Shown here: positions 50,243 through 58,921 of the stretch, in pieces | Layout of the letters: each line of letters opens with the position of its first letter | How positions within the stretch are numbered: position 1 is the first letter of the stretch | DNA from: Spirochaetales bacterium | Lineage (GTDB): Bacteria; Spirochaetota; Spirochaetia; SZUA-6; JAFGRV01 | Assembly (NCBI GenBank): GCA_016928415.1 | Contig: JAFGKU010000056.1 | Coordinates: 1-64,000, forward strand | Direction of reading: 5' to 3' | DNA length: 64,000 nt | Translations under genes and position numbers: made by a program | The notes under the pieces: model-generated | Seen by the model: the letters and a program-made list of their open reading frames with translations, nothing else | Told to the model about the DNA's origin: nothing | The model's database searches: none

Positions 50243-50818
50243 TCATTCCTCCTCAGCCATCCACAATCCCGTTTTCTCTTCTTTTGCCCGGTATTCCAGC
50301 AGAACAAATTCCTTGATGAACTGAAAGGAAAACCAGACATACGCATAGGCGTATCCCTCCCTGATGGCTGCGGCATTGAAACAATCTCCGTTACCGGTAT
50401 ACAGGTAGCAGAGGAGTCTTTTATATTTATCACGCAGGGTTCTGTCAAAGGCAAGCCAGACTTCCCGGTTTGAGAGGCTTTTTTCCGCGTAATGCAGGGA
50501 TTCTTCGGCATAGTACTCCTTTTTTTGAAGTTCAGGTGCATCGATCCCGATGAGCCTTAATGTTTCATTTGATTTGATTTTTTGCGGCGGATTATCGATG
50601 ATCACTTCAACCGTATCTCCGTCAAGGACGTGAATTACCCTGGCTTTGAGCAGCATGTTCATTTTTACCTGTTTATAACTTTTTACTTTATGCCGGTCTA
50701 CATAAAAGAGTTCGTTCTGGTCTTCGGCCTGGAGGGTTATGGATGTGATAGTAAAGATCAGGATTGCAAGGAAAAAAAGAGAGGTTCCATACCTGTCGGT
50801 GTGAAATCGTAATTTCAT
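50243..50818 (-). CDS. Thermonuclease (SNase)-family protein
   Basis: ARVIHVLDGDTVEVII, LRLIGIDAPELQKKEYYAEESLHYAEKSLSNREVWLAFD. Confidence 0.88.
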   Translation of the reverse strand: MKLRFHTDRYGTSLFFLAILIFTITSITLQAEDQNELFYVDRHKVKSYKQVKMNMLLKARVIHVLDGDTVEVIIDNPPQKIKSNETLRLIGIDAPELQKKEYYAEESLHYAEKSLSNREVWLAFDRTLRDKYKRLLCYLYTGNGDCFNAAAIREGYAYAYVWFSFQFIKEFVLLEYRAKEEKTGLWMAEEE

Positions 50819-50981
50819 TATATCAAAAAGTCTATGCCATGGTAAATATTAAGTCAACAACGGAAAAACCGGTTATTTAAAAGGTAATTCATGGTATAAT
50901 AATAATGTAGAAGTATCAAATTTTATGTGAAAATTCCTTGTAAAATTTGATTGTACTGGTATATTTTATACAGGGGGATTT

Positions 50982-51575
50982 ATGAAGAAAATACTTCTTG
51001 TTGTGTGTGCTTTGATTATACTTGCAGGTCCTCTCAATGCCCAGATCCTGTTGGGTACGGAGATCGGTTATGATCTTGAATTCAGTAACTGGACCATGGC
51101 CAGTACGCAAGACCATGTAATGAATAATCTGGTTTTCGGGCTGTTTTTTGACGCGATTTATGCCAGGATTTCGGCTGACTACCGGATGTTTTTTGCAGGA
51201 ACCAGCTCTGATGGGACGACAACGAGCAAATTCGTCGACACTATTGTCAGTTATGCCGACCTTACGCTTCTTTTAAAATACCCGTTTGATTTTGGCGGCT
51301 GGAAGTTTTGGCCGGCAGTAGGCGCAAGATATGCCATATCATTACAGTATACAAGCTTTGGAACGGATTACCTTTCTTCCACTGATTACAGTATGCATGA
51401 TTTATTTATAATCGGCGGTTTCGGCTTTGATTTTAAAGTGGGTACGATTATGCTTTCACCGAGTGCCACTTTTGCCTATAATTTTTTTGCCAGCCCATAT
51501 GCAGAGGAAACTTCAGGATGGACCTTTACGGATTTCGATGTAGAGGTCAAACTCGGCATAGCCTTTCCTTTCTGA
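50982..51575 (+). CDS. Small outer membrane beta-barrel-like protein
   Basis: Signal peptide MKKILLVVCALIILAGPLNAQ, beta-rich, terminal VEVKLGIAFPF. Confidence 0.7.
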   Translation: MKKILLVVCALIILAGPLNAQILLGTEIGYDLEFSNWTMASTQDHVMNNLVFGLFFDAIYARISADYRMFFAGTSSDGTTTSKFVDTIVSYADLTLLLKYPFDFGGWKFWPAVGARYAISLQYTSFGTDYLSSTDYSMHDLFIIGGFGFDFKVGTIMLSPSATFAYNFFASPYAEETSGWTFTDFDVEVKLGIAFPF

Positions 51576-51624
51576 ATTAATAGTAACTTTTTTTGCACAT
51601 ATAAACATCGAAAAGCAATTAAAG

Positions 51625-51927
51625 TTGCTTCCGTATGATTACTATATGAAAATTATTTTTTTTTCCCCTGACTTGCCTATAGATGCCGGTCTGCAGTATG
51701 GAAGACTTACAGGAGACGGAAACATGGTCCACATCAATGATTTGACGGCAAAATTATTCGGATTCAGGAAGCCTTTCATTCAGGGGTATTGTACGGCAAA
51801 TCTCGTCATGAAACACTTAAGTCAGAAATGCCGGGGGGGGGTTATTATACAATCACCTCGATATTCAGAAATACATCGCGCAATCCTATACCTTCCAAAG
51901 ACACCTTGGCCGTTAAACCTGATGTAA
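51625..51927 (+). pseudogene. MaoC-like hot-dog domain fragment
   Basis: YGRLTGDGNMVHINDLTAKLFGFRKPFIQGYCTANLVMKHL matches the MaoC core pattern, then degenerates at a 9-G tract into antisense of the next gene. Confidence 0.55.
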
Positions 51928-52483
51928 CATGGGGGGGGACATGAAGTGAAAACGACCGTTTGTTATGCAAATTCCCCAAACCACTGCACGTTGAGCAGAT
52001 GAACCGGTCTATATATCCTCTCCCTGAACAGGCAATACACTCTTCGACAACCGGGACTTCTATAGGAAAGTCACCTCCGTTTCTTGCTTCATCTGGTGAC
52101 AGTATAAGTTCAAGATACAATTCTTTATTACCGGAAAAATCATCATCAAAAAAGCCTGATACAAATCCTTCAAAGAAATCATCAAGCAAGCCAGAAAATT
52201 TTTCAATTAAACGGTTTCTGTTTTTTTTACCTTCCCAAAAACTATTATTCATAAAATTAACAGGTATTTGATTGTGAGGTTTATTCAAGCTCTGATCATA
52301 GATTCTCCTTTTTTCCTTATCAGAGAGAGTCTCATACGCTTCCTGGATTTTCAGAAAATTATTTTTCTGTTCGTCAGAAGCGAGGTCGGGATGGAATTTT
52401 TTACAATATAACCTGTAGGCGTGTTTAATTTTTCCAAGGTCGGCGTCTTTATCCACGCCAAGAACTATATAGTAATTACTCAT
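51845..52483 (-). CDS. DnaJ-like J-domain protein with reduced zinc-finger region
   Basis: MSNYYIVLGVDKDADLGKIKHAYRLYCKKFHPDLASDEQKNNFLKIQEAYETLSDKEKRRIYD; CIACSGRGYIDRFICSTCSGLG. Confidence 0.85.
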   Translation of the reverse strand: MSNYYIVLGVDKDADLGKIKHAYRLYCKKFHPDLASDEQKNNFLKIQEAYETLSDKEKRRIYDQSLNKPHNQIPVNFMNNSFWEGKKNRNRLIEKFSGLLDDFFEGFVSGFFDDDFSGNKELYLELILSPDEARNGGDFPIEVPVVEECIACSGRGYIDRFICSTCSGLGNLHNKRSFSLHVPPHVTSGLTAKVSLEGIGLRDVFLNIEVIV

Positions 52484-52500
52484 GCCTTTTACCTCCCTAA

Positions 52501-52578
52501 AGGCACCTTGAAAAATCATCTTTGAAGGGGAGCCTTCTGATTAAAAACGTATCCATTACCGTACTTTTTCAAGGTACC
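52501..52578. repeat. Candidate short interspersed inverted-repeat element, copy B
   Basis: aggcaccttgaaaaa ... tttttcaaggtacc (13/14 bp arms). Confidence 0.45.
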
Positions 52579-52736
52579 AGTGATAACAAACAGGTTTTTA
52601 ACATATCCTGTATAAAATCTAAATAAAAATCGATTTGATGTAAAGAAGGGATTCAAAAATAATTATAATTTGTTTGAATAACAGGAGTTAGCCTGTGTTT
52701 CATTTTGGTATATATCCGCCGCTAATTTTTTTTATT

Positions 52737-52785
52737 TGTTTCAATTTGACACACAACATTTTAAGAGATGTTGCATTTTGAAACA
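52737..52785. promoter_or_regulatory. Nested palindrome, candidate upstream activator site for hsp20
   Basis: Outer TGTTTCAA...TTGAAACA and inner CAACAT...ATGTTG. Confidence 0.5.
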
Positions 52786-52868
52786 ATATAATAAATATTT
52801 AATTGAGAAAATATATAAATCGGATATTTATCTCTTTGTAATATAAAGAATTATATATATGAAATATC

Positions 52869-52887
52869 TTGGCATAATTTTTGCAAA
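52869..52887 (+). promoter_or_regulatory. Candidate sigma-54 (-24/-12) promoter for hsp20
   Basis: TTGGCATAATTTTTGCAAA with exact GG-N10-GC spacing. Confidence 0.7.
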
Positions 52888-52928
52888 TAAATTTTTAAGA
52901 AAACAAAATAATTATTGGAGGTGTTGCT

Positions 52929-53387
52929 ATGGCAATAGTAAGATGGAAAAACAGAGATCTGTATGATCCCTGGGCAGACTTCAAGAGTCTTCAGGATGAG
53001 ATCAATGACCTTTTTGACATTGATCGTTTTCCTTCAACCACCGGATTGTTTGACCGGAGTGTTTCTCCTGCCATCGATGTCATAGAAGGCGAACACGAGT
53101 TCACTGTTAAATGTGAACTCCCAGGTATGGAGCAGAAGGACATAGATGTCAGTATTGCTTCCAACATCCTGACAATCAAGGGGCAAAAGAAAAATGAGGT
53201 TGAAGAGAAAAAGGGAAAATACTACAAAAAAGAGTCCTGGGCGGGAAATTTCCAGCGAACCCTTTCATTACCTTCTTCCGTTGCCGCCGATAAAATCAGT
53301 GCGGAATTAAAGGACGGTATTCTTACAATTGCTCTTCCCAAAAAGGAAGAGGCAAAACCGAAACAGATTGAAGTGAATATAAAATAA
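52929..53387 (+). CDS. Hsp20/alpha-crystallin small heat shock protein
   Basis: SPAIDVIEGEHEFTVKCELPGMEQKDIDVSIASNILTIKGQKK ... LKDGILTIALPKKEEAKPKQIEVNIK. Confidence 0.95.
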   Translation: MAIVRWKNRDLYDPWADFKSLQDEINDLFDIDRFPSTTGLFDRSVSPAIDVIEGEHEFTVKCELPGMEQKDIDVSIASNILTIKGQKKNEVEEKKGKYYKKESWAGNFQRTLSLPSSVAADKISAELKDGILTIALPKKEEAKPKQIEVNIK

Positions 53388-53399
53388 TCAAGGGAGGTT

Positions 53400-53765
53400 A
53401 TGAACATGGCGGATAAGAAAGAATTGGAAACAAAAAAAAGAACCCTGCCGGCTGCCTGTGATATTTACGAGGAAAACGGAAAGGTAGTCTGCAGAATGGA
53501 AATGCCGGGCGTTTTAAAAGAGGACCTTGATATCAGGGTCGACGGAAACCGTCTCGTCATTAATGGAAAGAAGAAAGCTGAAAATACCAAAGGTGATTAC
53601 AGAATCCGGGAAATCAGGGACGGCGATTATTACCATGAATTTACACTTGATGATACGATCGACCGGAGCAGGATCGACGCGGCAATTAAAAACGGTATTG
53701 TTACATTGACATTGAATATCAAGGAAGCGGAAAAGCCCAGGAAAATCAATATCGTAGCTAAATAA
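53400..53765 (+). CDS. Hsp20/alpha-crystallin small heat shock protein, second copy
   Basis: CDIYEENGKVVCRMEMPGVLKEDLDIRVDGNRLVINGKKKAE ... IKNGIVTLTLNIKEAEKPRKINI. Confidence 0.93.
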   Translation: MNMADKKELETKKRTLPAACDIYEENGKVVCRMEMPGVLKEDLDIRVDGNRLVINGKKKAENTKGDYRIREIRDGDYYHEFTLDDTIDRSRIDAAIKNGIVTLTLNIKEAEKPRKINIVAK

Positions 53766-53777
53766 AAGGCAGGTTAA

Positions 53778-53798
53778 AGGCCGGCAAAATGCCGGCCT
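53778..53798 (+). terminator. Hairpin after the hsp20 pair
   Basis: AGGCCGGCaaaatGCCGGCCT, weak T-rich tail. Confidence 0.6.
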
Positions 53799-53806
53799 GA
53801 TTGTGT

Positions 53807-54493
53807 TTATAATTTCCTGTTTTTCACCATATCCAGATAAAATTTTCTGACCTTCTCGCTAACGACAAGTATGATTAGAGTCCCGAGTCCGGCCAGGAAA
53901 ATTATCAGGACAATGAGAGCATAACTTCCAGCCGCCCACAAAAAACTGTCAAGTAATTTCCTGAAGAATAAAAATGCATCGGCATCGATTTCTTCGTATA
54001 ATTTCAGTTGAACGGTGCAGAATTCATTTTCCACGTCGAATTCGCCCAGGCTGACGCCATAATCCTTGATTTGCTTTTCAAATTCCAGTATTTTGTATTC
54101 AAGTTCCACCATTTCCTCGATTTTACCCGGCCGTGATTTTAAGGCAATCAGTGCATCGCGGGTTTTCTCCAGACTCAATTTGCCGGCCTTGAGGTTTTTA
54201 TATTCCGAGGTTTTGTCTCTTTTTTCGATATCCATCTTGATTATTGATATTTTTCCTTCAAGTTCTTCGATAAAGACATCAAAATTCGCCGGATGTACGC
54301 CGATTGTGAGATTCAATGTTCTTAATTCGGAAACCATGGAACTGCTTTCCATCTGGATTACGGCATTTGATTTTTCGATCAGTTCCATTATATTCTTCTT
54401 ATCATCCGCGAAATTTCTTGTATTAGCAGAAATGTCCGCAATCATCTCGTATTTCTGATCGAACATATAACCTCCCGTAACCGCCTGTTCCAT
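53807..54493 (-). CDS. DUF4349-like membrane protein
   Basis: LRTLNLTIGVHPANFDVFIEELEG...LEYKILEFEKQIKDYG and a C-terminal TM; N-terminus uncertain. Confidence 0.6.
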   Translation of the reverse strand: MEQAVTGGYMFDQKYEMIADISANTRNFADDKKNIMELIEKSNAVIQMESSSMVSELRTLNLTIGVHPANFDVFIEELEGKISIIKMDIEKRDKTSEYKNLKAGKLSLEKTRDALIALKSRPGKIEEMVELEYKILEFEKQIKDYGVSLGEFDVENEFCTVQLKLYEEIDADAFLFFRKLLDSFLWAAGSYALIVLIIFLAGLGTLIILVVSEKVRKFYLDMVKNRKL

Positions 54494-54749
54494 GTAGTAT
54501 TGGGAGCTTGCATAGTTGCGGATACTTTTTTTGTCATAATTTCACTTCCTCTCCATTATGTCATGATTACGTATCATCATACCTGGCTACCGTCCACGGG
54601 TTGTCATGAACCTGTAAAATCAATGTAAAAAAAATGTAAACAGTAAATATATACTGTTCTTGACATCAAGACTCAGAGATGCCAGTATAAAATGGTTACT
54701 GATCATAAACGGTACCGGGTTTACGGGATGTCAGGGAAAAGAGGTGAAT

Positions 54750-55331
54750 ATGGAAAAAATAGATAATTCCTTTGAGGAAAGCGTCATCAACCTGTTCCGG
54801 AAAATTCATCCCCTGGAACGTATTGAGCGTGCCGGTTATGTACTGCGCGGCGTGGTCCATCCGGAAACGGTGGCCGCACACAGTCATTTTCTTGCACTGC
54901 TTGTCTTAATGGTGACTGAACAATATCCCGGTTATTTTATAAAAGACCGGGCGGTGGCCATGGCGCTATTTCATGACCTTCCCGAAGCGATGCTAATGGA
55001 CATCCCGATGCCCGTCAGCCAGAAATATTTTAAAGAGGAAAAACAGAAGACAGAGCAGACTATCTTTAATGAATTATTCCAGGATTTCCCCGCAAAGTAC
55101 GGGGAACTGCATGCCGAATTCCTGGAAGGCAAAACCGATGAAGCCAAACTTGTTGCAGGGCTGGACAAGGTCCAAATGATGATTAAGGTATGTTGTTATG
55201 AAAGGGAGCAAAGGGGTTGTCTTGACGAGTTCTGGGAGAATCCCGCCAATTTCCGTGACCATGGAATAGAGGCAGTCTCCAGGCTTTTTGATGCTGTTTG
55301 CAGAAGGGCCGGGCGTGCAAGGCCTGAATAA
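54750..55331 (+). CDS. HD-domain protein, YfbR-like nucleotidase/hydrolase
   Basis: VHPETVAAHSHFLALLVLMV, MALFHDLPEAMLMDIPMPVSQKYF. Confidence 0.8.
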   Translation: MEKIDNSFEESVINLFRKIHPLERIERAGYVLRGVVHPETVAAHSHFLALLVLMVTEQYPGYFIKDRAVAMALFHDLPEAMLMDIPMPVSQKYFKEEKQKTEQTIFNELFQDFPAKYGELHAEFLEGKTDEAKLVAGLDKVQMMIKVCCYEREQRGCLDEFWENPANFRDHGIEAVSRLFDAVCRRAGRARPE

Positions 55332-55349
55332 TTAACGCAAACGAAGGCC

Positions 55350-55790
55350 CTATTGCGCCGCGTACTTCTTTGCTTTTTTCAATAGCACTCGCCATAAAAT
55401 CAGGCCGAACGCGATCAGGAAACAACCCAGTATCAGCAGAAAAATCTGGGCGACGTTCCTTTCCCAGAAAGCGTTAATTTTAGCGTCGGTCGGGTCGTCC
55501 TTGTTGTATATCACTTCCACTTCCTGCCCGATTTCGTAGCCGAAGAAATCAACATTCACGTCCAATGGACTGAGAAAGGTGAATGTGCGGTTGTCTTTTG
55601 TTTTGAAACGCACTATCGGGGAACGGTAAATGTCCTTCTTGTTGATATCGATAACCGTACCCTTTACAATGACACCGTTCTCATCCAGCGAATTTTCCCC
55701 GGAAATGAATGAAAATCCATAAATGGTTATGCCTATCCCGGCAAGCATTAATACAATACCAACGATGGATGCGTTTTTATATGCATTCAT
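55350..55790 (-). CDS. DUF3592-like membrane protein
   Basis: Two TM segments flanking VKGTVIDINKKDIYRSPIVRFKTKDNRTFTFLSP...GQEVEVIYNKDDPTDAKI. Confidence 0.75.
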   Translation of the reverse strand: MNAYKNASIVGIVLMLAGIGITIYGFSFISGENSLDENGVIVKGTVIDINKKDIYRSPIVRFKTKDNRTFTFLSPLDVNVDFFGYEIGQEVEVIYNKDDPTDAKINAFWERNVAQIFLLILGCFLIAFGLILWRVLLKKAKKYAAQ

Positions 55791-55904
55791 ACAGACCTCC
55801 TTTTCCCACTACGCTTTCTTTAAATATTAAATGATGTGTTGTGGAAAAACAAGTTGTTAATTTTTCCATGATTTCGGGAAAAAAGAACCTATAAATATTT
55901 TTTT

Positions 55905-56000
55905 ATCTCTGCCTCCACAGCGAGACCTCAGCAACTCTGCGTTTTCGAACTTATCACATAAGGTAATTCAAAGCAGAGAGCGCAGAGTTCGCTGAGACAA
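55905..56000. repeat. Intergenic inverted repeat of CTCTGCG-rich type
   Basis: gacctcagcaactctgcg ... cgcagagttcgctgagac. Confidence 0.5.
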
Positions 56001-56150
56001 TAAATATCAATTATCTATGTTAAAGCAAATTACACAGATTACAATGCAATTCAATGATAGATCTTGATTCTGAATTTAAAGCGTATATACTTTATATAAA
56101 GGAATTTAGGTTTATCGGGATGTTGAGTAATGCGGATCAAGGGGGATCAA

Positions 56151-56783
56151 ATGAAAGTAAAATATTTTGGATTTTTCCTTCTCATTTTCCTGGTCATTTC
56201 CTGCAGCAATTCAGCGAACAAATCAATGGCCGGTAAAGCGATGCAGGATTTAAGTAAACAGGGGGGCGGGGCTGTGCGTAAAATCAACCTTTCAGACCAG
56301 AATGTACAGGCGTATATCAAGGCTGTAAAAAAACTGGGAGAAACCTCTCCGGAACTGCTGGAAAAAGTACAGGCGCAGGTGCCTGTTGATCTTACCGAAA
56401 GTTCAGACCTGATTGTTAACAGCGGGTTTAAGGACCTGGAGGATTTCAACAAGGCAAGCCTTGTCATTTCCATCTGTATGAGTGTCATCCTCTCCGCGGA
56501 AAACATGGATAAAATTCAGAGCAAGACTAAACAGGATTACAAGGATGAGTTCCTGGAGGATATAGGCGACGAGGACGAATTCGACAAATTATTCCGGGAA
56601 AAAGCGGAGGAACAGATGGAGGAGACATTGTCGGAACTGGAAGAAGAGGGGTTGATCGGGCAAAACACCAATTCGGTGGCAACCTTCACACGACTGCTTA
56701 AAGAAAAGGTTGGAGAGGATAACACCAGGCTGGTTTTAAAATATTATGATGACCTTAAAAACGTCTGGGCATTGAAATTTTAA
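56151..56783 (+). CDS. Hypothetical lipoprotein
   Basis: MKVKYFGFFLLIFLVISCSNSANKS lipobox. Confidence 0.75.
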   Translation: MKVKYFGFFLLIFLVISCSNSANKSMAGKAMQDLSKQGGGAVRKINLSDQNVQAYIKAVKKLGETSPELLEKVQAQVPVDLTESSDLIVNSGFKDLEDFNKASLVISICMSVILSAENMDKIQSKTKQDYKDEFLEDIGDEDEFDKLFREKAEEQMEETLSELEEEGLIGQNTNSVATFTRLLKEKVGEDNTRLVLKYYDDLKNVWALKF

Positions 56784-56788
56784 AGTGA

Positions 56789-56863
56789 GCACCTCTAAAA
56801 ACCACCTTTTTTAACAGTCTACCGAAAAGAAACCATTAAAAATCGGGGTTTTTAGAGGTTGCC
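56789..56863. repeat. Candidate short interspersed inverted-repeat element, copy C
   Basis: gcacctctaaaaacc ... ggtttttagaggttgcc. Confidence 0.5.
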
Positions 56864-57128
56864 AAGTATAAATCAATAGTTAATAGAGGTGCCCATACCT
56901 TTTTCCGGTTGTGTTTAATCAAAATGATAATCACAAATATTGTAATTGCATATGAATTGTATTGATCTGATGTGAGGAATTCAAAACATGTTTGTTCTTT
57001 ATTTTCTTATATAATAAACACTTAGAAAGAAATAAATCATCTGAAAAGCTGTCGTAACTCATGTTGATTGCCCGTTGATAAATGTGTAAAATCAAAAGAT
57101 AAATTACACCGTGCAATGTATTGTTTAA

Positions 57129-58439
57129 ATGAAAGGTGGTTCTATGGATGACAGGGCCCTTGTTATGGGAATGGTTGCCTTTATTGAAAAAAACCTTGTG
57201 AACGCGCTTGATAGTAATGCGTTGGTCGTCAAATCAGGATATTCATTGAACAGGCTCAGACAGAAATTTTTCAACATACTGGGTGACACACCAAGCGGAT
57301 ACATCCGGAAGAGGAGGTTGACGGAAGCATCGAAGGAAATACTTGCCGGCACTTCGATTGTGGATATCGCCCTCAAGTACGGTTATAGTTCACAGGACAA
57401 TTTTACGACGGCATTCCGTTCCTATTTCGGCCTTACACCCAAGGAGCTATACCACCTTGAAAACAAATACAAGAAGTTTCTGGGAAAACTTCGGGAGGTG
57501 TATAATATCATGGAATTAACCGAATTAAAACAACCGTCTTTATGCAGTACATTGATGGGGTGCATTAAGGGTTCCGCGGATTATTTTGACCTGGACCTTT
57601 CCGTCCCGATGCTGTACGGCCTTTCAGGACATGCTTTTATGATAAACATTCATAAGGAGCTGTGTCCCAGCGGTCCGTACGTTTGGAAAAAAGACAGGTT
57701 TTACCAATTATTGAACAGGATTGGTATAAAACAAAAAGAGGAGTATTGGATATCACGCGATTCATCGAAAAGCGAAAAAGCAAAAATAGAAGATGATTTA
57801 AAGAAAAGTTTGAATGAGGGGAACCTGGGTATCTTGAATTTTCTCGAGCACCAGCTGATAGGTGGATACGATGAACAGGGGTTTGTTTTTTTACAGCCCT
57901 GGAGTGGCGCGGGGGAATCGGAACTGAAGAAGCTGACGTTCAATACATGGGATGAATGTCTTTCCAGGGAGCCTTGGGTCGGTTTCCAAATTATCGGACG
58001 GTCTGAAAACTCCGACAGGTTGCTGGATGTAGCCGCAGATGCATTAAAGTATGTGCTGGAGATATACAGGACGCCGGAAAAATTCCAGGAGAAAGATTAC
58101 CGGGTGGGGTACGGTGCTTATGAATATTGGATCGATTGTATAAACAGGGGAATGGGTAACAGCCATGGGAATTGGTGGAACGGCAAGGTCTGGACTGAAT
58201 GCCGACAGTTTGCCGCATTATTTTTCGGTGAGCTTCGGGAAATTGTGGGTGATGAATCGGCGATGAAAAAATGTGAAACACTTAAGCAGACGTATGATGA
58301 CATAGCCGTACGAATGAACAAGGCGTCTGATAAAAATCTCGATGATGCTAAGAAGATCGAATTGCTGCGGGAATGTATTGAACTGGAAAAGACGGCCGAA
58401 AAGGGTATCGATACATTGCTTAAGGTCCTTCTAAAATAA
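57129..58439 (+). CDS. AraC-type HTH fused to a C-terminal domain of uncertain family (BtrH/C39-like suggestion)
   Basis: N-terminal LVVKSGYSLNRLRQKFFNILGDTPSGYIRKRRLTEASKEILAGTSIVDIALKYGYSSQDNFTTAFRSYFGLTPKELY; long C-terminal domain. Confidence 0.78.
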   Translation: MKGGSMDDRALVMGMVAFIEKNLVNALDSNALVVKSGYSLNRLRQKFFNILGDTPSGYIRKRRLTEASKEILAGTSIVDIALKYGYSSQDNFTTAFRSYFGLTPKELYHLENKYKKFLGKLREVYNIMELTELKQPSLCSTLMGCIKGSADYFDLDLSVPMLYGLSGHAFMINIHKELCPSGPYVWKKDRFYQLLNRIGIKQKEEYWISRDSSKSEKAKIEDDLKKSLNEGNLGILNFLEHQLIGGYDEQGFVFLQPWSGAGESELKKLTFNTWDECLSREPWVGFQIIGRSENSDRLLDVAADALKYVLEIYRTPEKFQEKDYRVGYGAYEYWIDCINRGMGNSHGNWWNGKVWTECRQFAALFFGELREIVGDESAMKKCETLKQTYDDIAVRMNKASDKNLDDAKKIELLRECIELEKTAEKGIDTLLKVLLK

Positions 58440-58497
58440 AGCACTTGACGTTTTTTCCGGCTGTGAGTAGCTTGTTGTAAAGAGAGGAGGGATTATT

Positions 58498-58665
58498 ATG
58501 GTAATACCTTCAATAAACCTGGCCAACATCAATGAGCACAGGGCTCCTCTCAGACCAAACAGCATCAGGGTATGGGAGCATCAGGATAATGTCTGGGAGA
58601 ATGCAGCTAAATTGAAAACGGAGAATCCGGCAGGCCTGGGTACCAAAATTGATATACTGGCTTGA
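58498..58665 (+). CDS. Small 55-aa ORF downstream of the AraC-fusion gene
   Basis: MVIPSINLANINEHRAPLRPNSIRVWEHQDNVWENAAKLKTENPAGLGTKIDILA; strong SD agaggagg before the ATG, terminator after. Confidence 0.5.
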   Translation: MVIPSINLANINEHRAPLRPNSIRVWEHQDNVWENAAKLKTENPAGLGTKIDILA

Positions 58666-58709
58666 TTTCAACACGGTTATGAGTCCGTACCGGATATGGA
58701 AAAGTCAAT

Positions 58710-58752
58710 AAAACCGCATCAAAAGAAGATTTTCTACTGGTGCGGTTTTTTT
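58710..58752 (+). terminator. Rho-independent terminator
   Basis: aaaaccgca ... tgcggtttttttat. Confidence 0.75.
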
Positions 58753-58921
58753 ATATAGATGATTCGAATCACATTCCTTGACGTTTAACGGCTATTGAAA
58801 CATCCTATAACAAGAACTAAATTGCCTTCTGCAAAAGATAATTATTTTCAGGATTTTAATAAGTAGTTGTACAGATTTTTAACTTAGGCTATTATTTATA
58901 CCATAAATATGGAGAAATAAT

